Origin: a bacterium
Lineage (GTDB): Bacteria > AUK180
Direction of reading: 5' to 3'
DNA: 64,000 nucleotides
NCBI GenBank assembly: GCA_023144005.1
Contig: JAGLGN010000030.1
Coordinates: 23,813 to 87,812 of the forward strand
Positions 26,891-35,401 of the stretch are shown piece by piece (the first letter of the stretch is position 1; each line of letters opens with the position of its first letter). Position numbers and translations under genes: made by a program. The notes under the pieces were generated by a model. The model saw nothing but the letters and a program-made list of their open reading frames with translations, did no database searches and was not told the DNA's origin.

Positions 26891-26969
26891 CAAACCTATC
26901 ACCCTATCATTCTATAACCTTGCATCTATTTCTCAACCTTGAACCTTTGAACCTTTGACCGCTTCGGTC
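26891..26969. repeat. Tandem repeat cluster f with a terminal hairpin
   Basis: The first part contains CCTATCA-type units, the reverse complement of the GGTGATA block at 2424-2446. The second part contains ACCTTGA, ACCTTTGA and ACCTTTGA. It ends in a small hairpin, GACCG-CTT-CGGTC at 26957-26969, that lacks a T-tract. Confidence 0.7.
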
Positions 26970-26984
26970 CTGCGATGCAGATAT

Positions 26985-27014
26985 TTGCGTTTTATATAAA
27001 TGCTGTGATATAAT
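26985..27014 (+). promoter_or_regulatory. Extended -10 promoter before the TPR gene
   Basis: TTGCGT at 26985-26990 and TATAAT at 27009-27014 are separated by 18 nt. TG one base before the -10 makes an extended -10 element. The start is expected near 27021, about 80 nt upstream of the TPR gene. Confidence 0.55.
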
Positions 27015-27100
27015 GGATCGTGTGAAGATGAGAGGGCAAAAAAATATGAGAAGTAGAAAATTACAGATGCTAAGGAGAAGGTGGAGTTTACGGTAGATCT

Positions 27101-28141
27101 ATGGATGCTGATGTAAATAGAACTTTCTCTGATCTCATTGTTTCTGCTTACCTGATGCGGGGAGAAGTCCACAGTCTCATAGGCAACACCGACCAGTCAC
27201 TCATTGACTTTGACTCAGGATTGAAAAAGGCAAAGAAATATAAAAAACTATGCAGTCAGGGTGTGATATATCTCGGTATGGCCCGTGTATATGTCTCGAT
27301 CGGAAGTTTGCTAAATGGGAATGAGGCAGCTCGGAAGGCAGCAATAATATTTAGAAAGCTCGGCGATGATGTGCAATTGGCAAGATGTTATATCAATTTG
27401 GGCCAAGCGGAGAATGTCAGAGGGCACTGGGAAAAAGCCCTTGAATACTATGAAAAAGCTGAAAAGATACAGATACGGGAAAATGACCGTTTCGGTCTGG
27501 CGGCGACTCTTAATAATATAGGCAGAGTATATGGGCGTTTAGAGGAGTTTGAGCCCGCAATGGACCATCAGCAGCGATCGCTGAAGATCTTCAGGGAACT
27601 GAATCTATACCGTGAGCAGGCCGTATGTCTTAATAATATCGGTCTGCTGAACAATGTGCATGGAAATATGTCAACCGCCATTAAATGCTACAAAGAGGCA
27701 TACCGCCTGAGGCTCAGAGTGGGGGACATGGCTGGGCAGGCCACAACCCTAATCAACATTGGAGTGACTTATAAGGATTTGGGCGAAAACAAGAAAGCTC
27801 TGGAATACTTCAACAGGGCAAAAGAGAACAGCATACTGCGCAGAGACCTTCCATCCGAAGCCAATGCCCTAAACAATATAGGCGCTGTACAGAAGGTGAT
27901 AAAGAAATATCCGGAAGCCCTCTCCCGCTTCAAAGAGGCTCTCAGTATCTGTGAGCGTACCAATGAGGCCTATGGTATTGTGTTCTGTAATCTGAATGTG
28001 GGTAGCATTTACTCACTGACAAAAAGAAAAGTTAAGGCTGAGCGATATTTTAACGCAGCCTTGGAGATGTGCCGAAAATTTAATAATCCCAATCTGGAGA
28101 AAAACATCGTCTCCATCATCGAGAAATACAGAAAAGAATAA
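27101..28141 (+). CDS. TPR protein, possibly an N-terminally truncated remnant
   Basis: The 346-residue protein is almost entirely made of tetratricopeptide repeats of the TPR_12 kind (ATLNNIGRVYGRLEEFEPAMDHQQRSLKIF..., AVCLNNIGLLNNVHG...). There are about eight units. Such arrays usually form the C-terminal part of large signalling ATPases or adenylate cyclases. Here the ORF starts in mid-repeat, right after repeat sequence, so an upstream domain may have been lost. A GGAGAAGGTGGAG Shine-Dalgarno-like stretch precedes the ATG. It would act as a protein scaffold; partners are unknown. Confidence 0.7.
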   Translation: MDADVNRTFSDLIVSAYLMRGEVHSLIGNTDQSLIDFDSGLKKAKKYKKLCSQGVIYLGMARVYVSIGSLLNGNEAARKAAIIFRKLGDDVQLARCYINLGQAENVRGHWEKALEYYEKAEKIQIRENDRFGLAATLNNIGRVYGRLEEFEPAMDHQQRSLKIFRELNLYREQAVCLNNIGLLNNVHGNMSTAIKCYKEAYRLRLRVGDMAGQATTLINIGVTYKDLGENKKALEYFNRAKENSILRRDLPSEANALNNIGAVQKVIKKYPEALSRFKEALSICERTNEAYGIVFCNLNVGSIYSLTKRKVKAERYFNAALEMCRKFNNPNLEKNIVSIIEKYRKE

Positions 28142-28225
28142 GGCGTCTGGTCTTTATTTTACCTGAAATCTTCTTAAGAGAACAGGTTTACACGCTATAA
28201 TCTCAATTGTTCCAGACAATTATCC

Positions 28226-28330
28226 ATTATTCTATAACTTCTCAACCTGTGAACCCTCCCCACGTGACACGTTATACGGCACACGCACAGGCCACTGGGC
28301 CCAGTGGAACAGGGGGGAGTATGAGGAGAT
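28226..28330. repeat. Intergenic repeat-like stretch with two palindromes (cluster g1)
   Basis: This part of the 330-bp gap contains CAACCTGTGAACC-type units, an 11-bp palindrome ACGTGACACGT at 28262-28272, and a perfect 16-bp palindrome CCACTGGGCCCAGTGG at 28292-28307. GTGGAACAGGGG at 28304-28315 matches cluster e. No gene is visible. Confidence 0.55.
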
Positions 28331-28380
28331 CCCGTTTCTATTTCTCCACATTTTATATTTGAACTTTTGCGCAATCTTCT

Positions 28381-28414
28381 CCACTTCGTACTTCGTACCC
28401 CGTACCTCGCACTT
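28381..28414. repeat. Heptamer tandem repeat (cluster g2)
   Basis: CACTTCG, TACTTCG, TACCCCG and TACCTCG are consecutive 7-nt units. Cluster a (156-206) begins with the same CCACTTCGTAC and also contains GTACCTCG. Confidence 0.75.
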
Positions 28415-28427
28415 ACATCGCCCATAC

Positions 28428-28456
28428 TTGAAAAAAAGGTCAGATTAATTTATAAT
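28428..28456 (+). promoter_or_regulatory. Promoter of the nucleotidase-cyclase operon
   Basis: TTGAAA at 28428-28433, a 17-nt spacer and consensus TATAAT at 28451-28456 predict a start near 28463. ATG follows at 28475 behind AGGAG, so the leader is only about 12 nt. Confidence 0.7.
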
Positions 28457-28474
28457 AATGAACAGGAGAAATAT

Positions 28475-30229
28475 ATGTTCAAGAGGTTATTTTACACCTT
28501 AGTTATTATTCTATCCGTTGTTTCATTTGCCTTCGCGTCAAATACTCAGATAACCATTCTTCATACCAATGATATTCACGGAAATATCGGGGAGTCCACC
28601 GCATTCTGGATGAACCCGGAATTCCCCCCGCCGCTTGGCGGCGCGGCATCACTCGCATCCTTGATCAAAGAGGTGCGCACAAATATAGCCAAAGAAGAAG
28701 ACAACCATCTGATAGTTATCGATGCCGGTGATTTCTGGCAGGGAACTCCGGTAGGGGAGAAATCGCAAGGCCGCGCTGTATTGGATTATTTCGAATTGGC
28801 CGAATATGACATGATCGTTCTTGGCAATCATGATTTTGACAAGGGGGTCGCTGCCATCAAGGAAATGGTCGCATATTCAAAAATACCCTTCGTTACCGCA
28901 AATCTAAGAGATCCGGCAACCGGCGAATACCCCGAATGGGAAAATCTCCAGCCCTATATGATAATGGAGAAAGGCGGCATAAAGGTAGGTATCATCGGCA
29001 TCATTACAGATGATATGCCGACATTGCTTCCTGCGGCATCGCTCGAAGGTATTGAATTCCTGCTTTCCGGCACCACTATTATGAAGTTCAGGGACCTCTT
29101 AAAAAATGAGATGGGTTGTGATCTCATTGTCGTTGCAGCCCATACCGGTATTTCATATAATGTTGACAATAAGTACAAGGAGAATATTGAGCTTCAGAAA
29201 CTCGCGATTGCTGAAGGCCTTCAATACGGAACGACGCAATATGTCGAATATGTTTACGAGAAGAAGGGATTCGGACTGCAGGATCATGATCTTACGGCTT
29301 TGATACCGGGGATAGATGTGCTTGTAGGCGGACATTCCCATCAGGGGCTTTATCCGCCGTATGAAGATCCCAGGAATCATACACTCGTGATCCAGGCTTA
29401 TTCCAAGAGTTCCGCTCTCGGCCGGCTGGATCTTGTGGTGGATGACGAGCATAAACAGATTATCGGATATAAATCGACGAATTATACACCATTTACAGAT
29501 AACACCGCCCCTGACAAGGTGGTCAAGAAGAAGGTGGATGAATACATCTGGGAAGCCGAGAAAGACCTGAGAAATATTGTCGCTGTTTCCGCAACTCCCA
29601 TCACAAGAGGTAACGATGAGACACTTCTGGGCTCGCTCATTGCCGATGCGATGAAGGAAGAGTACCGTGTGGACTTCGTTCTCTTCAACAGAGGCGGCAT
29701 GAGAGCCGACCTTCCCGCGGGGCAGATCTCAGGAAAGGATGTTTATCAGACACTTCCGTTCGGCAATACCGCGGTCGTGATCGATATCTCCGGCCGTGAC
29801 ATTATCAGGATACTTCAGATCGGTTTCTCCGGACGCAGGAGGGATACTCAGATCTCCGGCGCGCGTGTCATCTATAATCCCGACCTTGAAACAAAGAATA
29901 AACTATGTTGGATCGCCATGGATGATGGAACACCTATCGATCTCGATAAGACATATAAGATGGCTACATCAAATTATCTCTCCGCCGGAGCGGTGGGGTA
30001 TCAATTGCTCACAAAACTCCCGCAGAATGACAGCTTCACTCCCTTGAGAGATGTTCTTTCGATCTATTTGAAGAAGCTAACCCCGCTTGCAAGGAAGCTG
30101 GACGGCAGGATAAAAAGGGACAGAAGTGCTGAGATGGACCCCGATTTCCAGATACAGCTGGATCATCTTAACGATGACCTTACAGCGGAAGAAACCCCAG
30201 AAAAGAAGAAGGAGATATTCACTCAATAA
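28475..30229 (+). CDS. Secreted 5'-nucleotidase/UshA-family phosphoesterase
   Basis: I choose ATG 28475 over the track start 28367. It is behind AGGAGAAAT, it begins a clean signal peptide (MFKRLFYTLVIILSVVSFAFA), and the upstream part is repeat DNA. The 584-residue enzyme has calcineurin-like motifs LHTNDIHGN, DAGDFWQGT, LGNHDFDKG and GGHSHQGLYPP. The C-terminal 5'-nucleotidase domain has NRGGMRADLPAG and TLPFGN. It probably hydrolyses extracellular nucleotides in the periplasm. It leads an operon with the adenylate cyclase 2 bp downstream. Confidence 0.92.
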   Translation: MFKRLFYTLVIILSVVSFAFASNTQITILHTNDIHGNIGESTAFWMNPEFPPPLGGAASLASLIKEVRTNIAKEEDNHLIVIDAGDFWQGTPVGEKSQGRAVLDYFELAEYDMIVLGNHDFDKGVAAIKEMVAYSKIPFVTANLRDPATGEYPEWENLQPYMIMEKGGIKVGIIGIITDDMPTLLPAASLEGIEFLLSGTTIMKFRDLLKNEMGCDLIVVAAHTGISYNVDNKYKENIELQKLAIAEGLQYGTTQYVEYVYEKKGFGLQDHDLTALIPGIDVLVGGHSHQGLYPPYEDPRNHTLVIQAYSKSSALGRLDLVVDDEHKQIIGYKSTNYTPFTDNTAPDKVVKKKVDEYIWEAEKDLRNIVAVSATPITRGNDETLLGSLIADAMKEEYRVDFVLFNRGGMRADLPAGQISGKDVYQTLPFGNTAVVIDISGRDIIRILQIGFSGRRRDTQISGARVIYNPDLETKNKLCWIAMDDGTPIDLDKTYKMATSNYLSAGAVGYQLLTKLPQNDSFTPLRDVLSIYLKKLTPLARKLDGRIKRDRSAEMDPDFQIQLDHLNDDLTAEETPEKKKEIFTQ

Positions 30230-30231
30230 TT

Positions 30232-31836
30232 ATGGAAATGAAATTAGTTTACTATGACTTAAACAGCGAACTTCAGGAATTTCGTATAGAGAAGAACTAC
30301 ATTACTATAGGCCGCAAAGAAGATAATGATATCGTTTTGAAAGATATATTCGTTTCCAGGTATCATTGTAATCTCATTGAGGATCAGGACACCTTTTATA
30401 TACTTGACAAGGGGAGTAAGTACGGAACCCTTCTCAATGGGGAGCAGATCGAAAAGGCCCCCTTGAAGCCCGGCGATCAAATAAAAATAGGAAATATTAT
30501 CGTCCATTTTCTGGCGGCTGAGGAAAGCCTGAAGAAATGGGCGGAAAGCGGCAATGACCGTTTGGGATTCAATCTTGACGATGATCTTGAATTTATCCTG
30601 TCTTCACTTTCAGAGGGCGAGGATGACCTGAATTCCGAAATGCTCAAAGAGCTGCTGAATAAGATCAAGGTCAAACAGATCGAATACGGCAAGAAATTAA
30701 GAAATTACCAGATCATGTACCGTGTCGGGACGATGATAAATTCTATCTTTGATTTCGATATATTGATCAAGATGATCCTTGATCTCGCCTTGGAAGTTAC
30801 CGAAGGAGACAGGGGGTATATCATAATAAGGGATACCGAAACGAAAGAGGATAAGATCCTCTTCCATAAGAATATCGATAATCCCTCAGCTTTCCTTTCC
30901 AAAACCATGATCGCGAAGCTGGTGAAGGACAAGATACCATTCATCATCAATGAATCGGACCTTACTTCTTCAGGTTACGGCGAAAGTGCCCGGGCTTCCA
31001 ATATCAGCTCGGCGATGCTCAGCCCGCTTCTGAACAAGAATATGGACTTCGTCGGTGCTATATATATCGACCGCAACAAACGATTCACTTCCTTTTCGGA
31101 CAGCGACCTTGATCTGATGAAGATCTTTTCATCCTATGTGTCCATATCAATTGAGAACTCGCAGCTTTTCGCGAAGGTGCGAAAGGAAGAGCATATTAAA
31201 AATAATCTGAAAAGATACCTTTCTTCATCTATAGTTGATACCGTTTCCCTTGAGGCGGACCTTAAACTCGGCGGGCATGAGGAAGATATCTCGATAATGT
31301 TTATCGATATAAGGAATTTTACGCCGCTTTCCGAGAAATTATCACCGGATGAGGTTGTTTCTCTCCTGAATGGTTTCTTCAATTTCACCGCTGAGTATAT
31401 TTTTAAGTACAAAGGCACACTGGATAAATTCATAGGGGATTGCGTGATGACCATTTACGGAGCACCGATCAAGGATGAAGATCATGCCGACAATGCGGTG
31501 AAGACCGCGCTGGAGATCAGGGATTACTTCCTTAAGGATTTCAGAAAGCAGATAAAAAAGGATTTCAAGCTTGATATCGATATTGGGATCGGCATTAATT
31601 CCGGGCCTGCCATCGTGGGTAATATAGGAACAGATGACAGAATGGATTATACCGCAATCTCCGATACGGTAAATACCGCTGAGAGGATCGAGAGTAAGTC
31701 CCGGGACGGAGCGGTATATATCTCTCGTGCCACCCGTTCACGATTAAAGGGCAAGTACAAGATCATTTCAAAGGGTGAAATGACCCTTAAAGGGAAAGCA
31801 GAACCACAGGAGGTCTTCGAGGTGATCAAAAAGTGA
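30232..31836 (+). CDS. FHA-GAF-class III adenylate cyclase
   Basis: The 534-residue protein has an N-terminal FHA domain (ITIGRKEDNDIVLKDIFVSRYHC, about 20-95), which binds phosphothreonine peptides. A GAF-like sensor domain (about 165-310) follows, then a class III cyclase domain. Metal Asp residues lie in MFIDIRNFTPLSEKL and FIGDCVMTIYGAP. The Lys of LDKFIGD and the Asp of RMDYTAISD are the adenine-specifying pair, and NTAERIES supplies the transition-state Asn and Arg. It is therefore probably a true adenylate cyclase making cAMP in response to a phosphorylation input. No kinase lies nearby. Confidence 0.88.
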   Translation: MEMKLVYYDLNSELQEFRIEKNYITIGRKEDNDIVLKDIFVSRYHCNLIEDQDTFYILDKGSKYGTLLNGEQIEKAPLKPGDQIKIGNIIVHFLAAEESLKKWAESGNDRLGFNLDDDLEFILSSLSEGEDDLNSEMLKELLNKIKVKQIEYGKKLRNYQIMYRVGTMINSIFDFDILIKMILDLALEVTEGDRGYIIIRDTETKEDKILFHKNIDNPSAFLSKTMIAKLVKDKIPFIINESDLTSSGYGESARASNISSAMLSPLLNKNMDFVGAIYIDRNKRFTSFSDSDLDLMKIFSSYVSISIENSQLFAKVRKEEHIKNNLKRYLSSSIVDTVSLEADLKLGGHEEDISIMFIDIRNFTPLSEKLSPDEVVSLLNGFFNFTAEYIFKYKGTLDKFIGDCVMTIYGAPIKDEDHADNAVKTALEIRDYFLKDFRKQIKKDFKLDIDIGIGINSGPAIVGNIGTDDRMDYTAISDTVNTAERIESKSRDGAVYISRATRSRLKGKYKIISKGEMTLKGKAEPQEVFEVIKK

Positions 31837-32753
31837 GCAAAAAAATACTAGTTCTCGGCAGCGAGGGCTTTGTCGGATTATATTTGAAAGAACATTTTAA
31901 GAGTAATGAGAATGTGTTTTTCAGTGATTATATTCAAAAGGGCGAGGACAAGTACATTCAATGTGATATTACCGACCCCGCTGAGACCCTGGCGCTGGTA
32001 AAACAGGTCTTGCCTGATTCGGTTCTCTATTTAACGAGCCAGAGCTCCGTGAAGCGCTCATTTGACTTCCCTCAGGAGACCTTCAAGGTCAATGTCGAAG
32101 GGCTTTTGAACATCTTAACCGCATTCCGGGATGTAGATATACAGCCGTATTTCATTTATATCTCCACGATCGAGGTTTACAAGAAGGGTAACTCCAAGAT
32201 CAATGAACGGCATACCTATGAATGTGAAAATCCTTACTCTATCTCCAAGGCGGCAGGGGAGGATATCATTACTCTTTATAAAAAGCTCGGTTTGATCAAG
32301 GGGATCATTGTTCAGCCCGTTTCACATATCGGCCCGGGACAATCCCCGCAATTTTCAATCTCCAGCTTTGCCAAGCAGATAGCTGAATTGGATAAAAAGG
32401 GCGGCACCGAGCTGCTTGTCGGCAATCTCGATGTATTTAGAGATGTATTGGATGTCCGTGATGTGGTTGAATTCTATCTACAGCTTCTGGAGACCCTTCC
32501 CACAGATTTCGAGAAGGTCATTGTTTCTTCCGGAAACGGTTACAATTTTAAGGATATCGTTGACAGATTGATCGAGATATCGGGAAATGATTCAATTAAA
32601 GTAAAGGTCGATAAAAAGCGCTTGAGGCCGATAGATAATCCCTATATTGTAGCCAGCCCCTCTTATGCCTTGTCAAAATTTCATTGGCGGAATAAGATCC
32701 CGATGGATAAAACCCTTAAAGACATCCTTGATTACTGGAGATCCAAGATTTAA
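31833..32753 (+). CDS. NAD-dependent epimerase/dehydratase (RmD-like reductase)
   Basis: The 306-residue SDR-type enzyme has the nucleotide-binding GSEGFVG, a Ser-containing YISTIEVY, and the catalytic YSISK in NPYSISKAAGEDI. This pattern fits GDP-4-dehydro-6-deoxy-mannose reductases and related GDP-sugar enzymes. The DVLDVRDVVEFYLQLLE segment is also shared. The exact sugar is uncertain. It starts at GTG overlapping the cyclase gene by 4 bp and ends at the start of wecB. Confidence 0.78.
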   Translation: MSKKILVLGSEGFVGLYLKEHFKSNENVFFSDYIQKGEDKYIQCDITDPAETLALVKQVLPDSVLYLTSQSSVKRSFDFPQETFKVNVEGLLNILTAFRDVDIQPYFIYISTIEVYKKGNSKINERHTYECENPYSISKAAGEDIITLYKKLGLIKGIIVQPVSHIGPGQSPQFSISSFAKQIAELDKKGGTELLVGNLDVFRDVLDVRDVVEFYLQLLETLPTDFEKVIVSSGNGYNFKDIVDRLIEISGNDSIKVKVDKKRLRPIDNPYIVASPSYALSKFHWRNKIPMDKTLKDILDYWRSKI

Positions 32754-33811
32754 TGCGCTGTGGCGTATTCCTGGGCACCCGGCCTGATACATTAAAACAG
32801 ATTCCCGTGATATGGGAACTCCAAAAGAACAGCATTCCCCATGATATTATCGCCACCGGACAGCATACCACGCTTCTGACTTCTGTATTGGAAGAATTCA
32901 ATTTGAAGCCGGATCATAATTTTGAGATAAAGCGAAGCGGATTGAATGACCTTTCAGGCATACTTCTGCAGAAGCTTCACCATCTTTTCAATGAATACAA
33001 GTATGATCTTGTAATTGTTCAAGGAGACACCACTACCTCGTTGATATCCGCACTTGCGGGCTTTTATTCCGGAGCGAAAATAGCGCATATTGAGGCGGGG
33101 CTTAGAAGTTTTGACTGTAGAGATCCCTTTCCTGAGGAGATGAACCGAAAGCTGATAGGCCAATTGGCCGATCTTCATTTTCCTCCCGGAGCTGCGGCAA
33201 GAGATAATCTGATAAAAGAGGGGGTATCACCGACGGATATTCATCTTACAGGTAATACCATTATAGACCTGCTGCGGATCACAGCCGAAGAATATCCAAG
33301 CAAAGAGAACAATGTTCTTATCACTCTCCACCGCCGCGAGAATTGGGGGCATAAAATGGAGTGTGCCTGCAGGGTGATCGGGCGGTTTGCCGAAAAATAC
33401 CCGGATAAACAATTCATTTTTCCCGTACACCCTAATCCGAAAGTAAAGGAGACCGTATATAATATTCTGGGCGATTCTCCGGTTCAATTGATCGAGCCGC
33501 TCTCATACCATGATTTTATTAAACTGCTAAAGGGCGCCTATTTGGTGATCACCGATTCCGGTGGTGTGCAGGAAGAGGCGGCCTTTCTCGGAAAACCCGT
33601 CGCGGTGATCAGAGAGACCACGGAAAGGCCGGAGATCATCGATAGCGGTGCGGGCATCTTATGCGGTACAAATGAGCAGCGGATGTATTCGATAATAGAT
33701 AAAATATTTTCTGATCCAGCGATACATAAGCAAATGAAAAAATACCTGAAAACATATGGGGATGGATATTCATCCAAAGAGATAGTAGCGAAGATCAAAG
33801 GATATGAGTGA
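32753..33811 (+). CDS. wecB: UDP-N-acetylglucosamine 2-epimerase
   Basis: WecB interconverts UDP-GlcNAc and UDP-ManNAc for surface polysaccharide synthesis. The 352-residue protein shows GTRPDTLKQIP, VQGDTTTSL, HIEAGLRSFD, PEEMNRKL, LTGNTIIDLL, TLHRRENWG, PVHPNP and TDSGGVQEEA. These are the family's active-site motifs. It overlaps its neighbour by one base. Two nucleotide-sugar enzymes side by side suggest that this operon supplies an envelope glycan. Confidence 0.9.
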   Translation: MRCGVFLGTRPDTLKQIPVIWELQKNSIPHDIIATGQHTTLLTSVLEEFNLKPDHNFEIKRSGLNDLSGILLQKLHHLFNEYKYDLVIVQGDTTTSLISALAGFYSGAKIAHIEAGLRSFDCRDPFPEEMNRKLIGQLADLHFPPGAAARDNLIKEGVSPTDIHLTGNTIIDLLRITAEEYPSKENNVLITLHRRENWGHKMECACRVIGRFAEKYPDKQFIFPVHPNPKVKETVYNILGDSPVQLIEPLSYHDFIKLLKGAYLVITDSGGVQEEAAFLGKPVAVIRETTERPEIIDSGAGILCGTNEQRMYSIIDKIFSDPAIHKQMKKYLKTYGDGYSSKEIVAKIKGYE

Positions 33812-35058
33812 GTAATGTTATAGAGGAAATGAGGGATTACTTCCACAGTTTATCCCTGTTTTCAAGGAATGTCAGGCTCTTTCTCGCGGGCACTTTCTTT
33901 ATCGGGATCGGACAATCTGTCTTCATGCTCATGTTCAATCTTTACTTGAAGGAAGCCGGATACGCTGAAGGTTTTATCGGCAGCACGCTCTCGATATCAT
34001 CATTAGGCCAGGCCCTCTTTTCGATCCCTCTCGCATTGATCATGGCAAAGATGAAGTTGAGAAAAATACTTCTGATAATCCCATTCCTCCTTATGATGAG
34101 CTTCCTCGCTCTGACATTCGGCACGACTAAGTCCGTTATCATGACCGCTTCATTTTTCAGAGGAATATTTTTTGCTGTGATCATGGTAGTAGGCCCGCCC
34201 TTTTTTATGAGGAACTCCGGTGAAAAGGAGCGTACACACATCTTTTCCATCTCCTTCGCATTGGCACTTGCTTCCGGCATCCTCGGAAATGTAATGAGCG
34301 GTTTGCTATACGGCTACGCCGCAAAATTCGTATCATTGGAGCTGCATCAGTACCGGGTGACATTGACAGCAGGTTCGGTGATCGCGTTCCTGGCTGTACT
34401 TGCCTTCGTTTTACTTGATACAAGATCAATGGACCCCGAAAAGGACAAAGACAAGAAGATCGTCCTGAAGAATTTCCCCTTCGGCTTTATGGCGAAGATC
34501 GCATTGCCGCAACTGGTTGTTGGATTAGGAGCCGGGCTGGTCATTCCATTTTTGAATCTGTATTTCAGGGATGTGTGGGAACTCACGCCAAAGCAGATCG
34601 CACCTATATTCGGAGTATCACAGGCATTCATGTTCGTGGGTATATCCCTGGGGCCAGTGCTGAAAAAGCACATGGGAATGGTGAAAGCCGTTGTACTGAC
34701 ACAATTGCTTTCCATGCCGTTCATGTTCATTCTGGGTTTTTCCCAGGTATTCTGGCTGGTAGTGATCTCATTCTTTCTAAGGGCGACTCTTATGAACATG
34801 TCACAGCCGTTGATAACAAATTTTACGATGGAGAATGTCCCGAAGGAGTTCCAATTTACAGCCACCGCGATACTTTCATCCGCCTGGACAGGCGCATGGG
34901 TCATCTCTTCCTGGCTCGGCGGCAATATTATTGAGAGATACGGCTTTAATATCGTGTTCCTCTCCGCTATTGTCTTTTATTTCATTTCCTCGTTCCTATA
35001 TATCATTTTCTTTCTGAAATCTAAAAGGAGTAAAGAATATGTCGGATGTACGAATTGA
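33808..35058 (+). CDS. Major facilitator superfamily transporter
   Basis: The 416-residue protein starts at GTG overlapping the wecB stop codon. It has about twelve transmembrane helices. The first helix region NVRLFLAGTFFIGIGQSVFMLMFNLYLKEAGY is typical of MFS proteins, as is the FIGSTLSISSLGQALFSIPLA that follows. The substrate is unknown. Position suggests a link to the upstream sugar genes, but this is inference. A strong AAGGAG near the end precedes a short out-of-frame ORF. Confidence 0.85.
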   Translation: MSNVIEEMRDYFHSLSLFSRNVRLFLAGTFFIGIGQSVFMLMFNLYLKEAGYAEGFIGSTLSISSLGQALFSIPLALIMAKMKLRKILLIIPFLLMMSFLALTFGTTKSVIMTASFFRGIFFAVIMVVGPPFFMRNSGEKERTHIFSISFALALASGILGNVMSGLLYGYAAKFVSLELHQYRVTLTAGSVIAFLAVLAFVLLDTRSMDPEKDKDKKIVLKNFPFGFMAKIALPQLVVGLGAGLVIPFLNLYFRDVWELTPKQIAPIFGVSQAFMFVGISLGPVLKKHMGMVKAVVLTQLLSMPFMFILGFSQVFWLVVISFFLRATLMNMSQPLITNFTMENVPKEFQFTATAILSSAWTGAWVISSWLGGNIIERYGFNIVFLSAIVFYFISSFLYIIFFLKSKRSKEYVGCTN

Positions 35059-35334
35059 TCGTAGCGCTCTGATTCATAAATACGGTTACAATGGAATACT
35101 CAGATCTGAGTCAATTCCAACTAACAATGAGTGCGGCGTTCCTCACTTCTCTCATGCTGAACAAAATAGCATCAGACATTGTCATTGAATCTTTTGATTA
35201 GAACAATTAATATCGCTAAAAAAGCAAAATTAGAAAATATCCGAGGCGATCGTGTCAAAACCGGACTTCCCAAAAAGCCCTCGGCCGAGAACATTGATAT
35301 TGCTGATGACGGAAATATTTACGGATTATTTTAA
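35039..35334 (+). pseudogene. Possible decayed gene after the MFS transporter
   Basis: An ATG at 35039 is placed 8 nt after AAGGAG and overlaps the MFS end. It opens a 49-codon ORF (MSDVRIDRSALIHKYGY...) that stops at 35188. A different frame then stays open from about 35170 to TAA at 35334 and reads like protein (AKKAKLENIRGDRVKTGL..., NIDIADDGNIYGLF). A gene disrupted by a frameshift would explain this. I do not recognise the family. Confidence 0.35.
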
Positions 35335-35347
35335 TAGTGGTAATCTG

Positions 35348-35376
35348 TTGAAATATTGGACATTATGTGGTAAAAT
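35348..35376 (+). promoter_or_regulatory. Promoter of the ComEA-like operon
   Basis: TTGAAA at 35348-35353, a 17-nt spacer and TAAAAT at 35371-35376 with an extended TGG just upstream place the start near 35383. AGGTGG precedes the ATG at 35402. Confidence 0.6.
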
Positions 35377-35401
35377 AATACAGATTTAGGTGGATCAATA
35401 A

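Noticed and set aside
28367-28474. N-terminal extension of the UshA-like ORF
   Set aside because: The added 36 codons translate repeat DNA and the promoter. ATG 28475 has a Shine-Dalgarno and begins a signal peptide.
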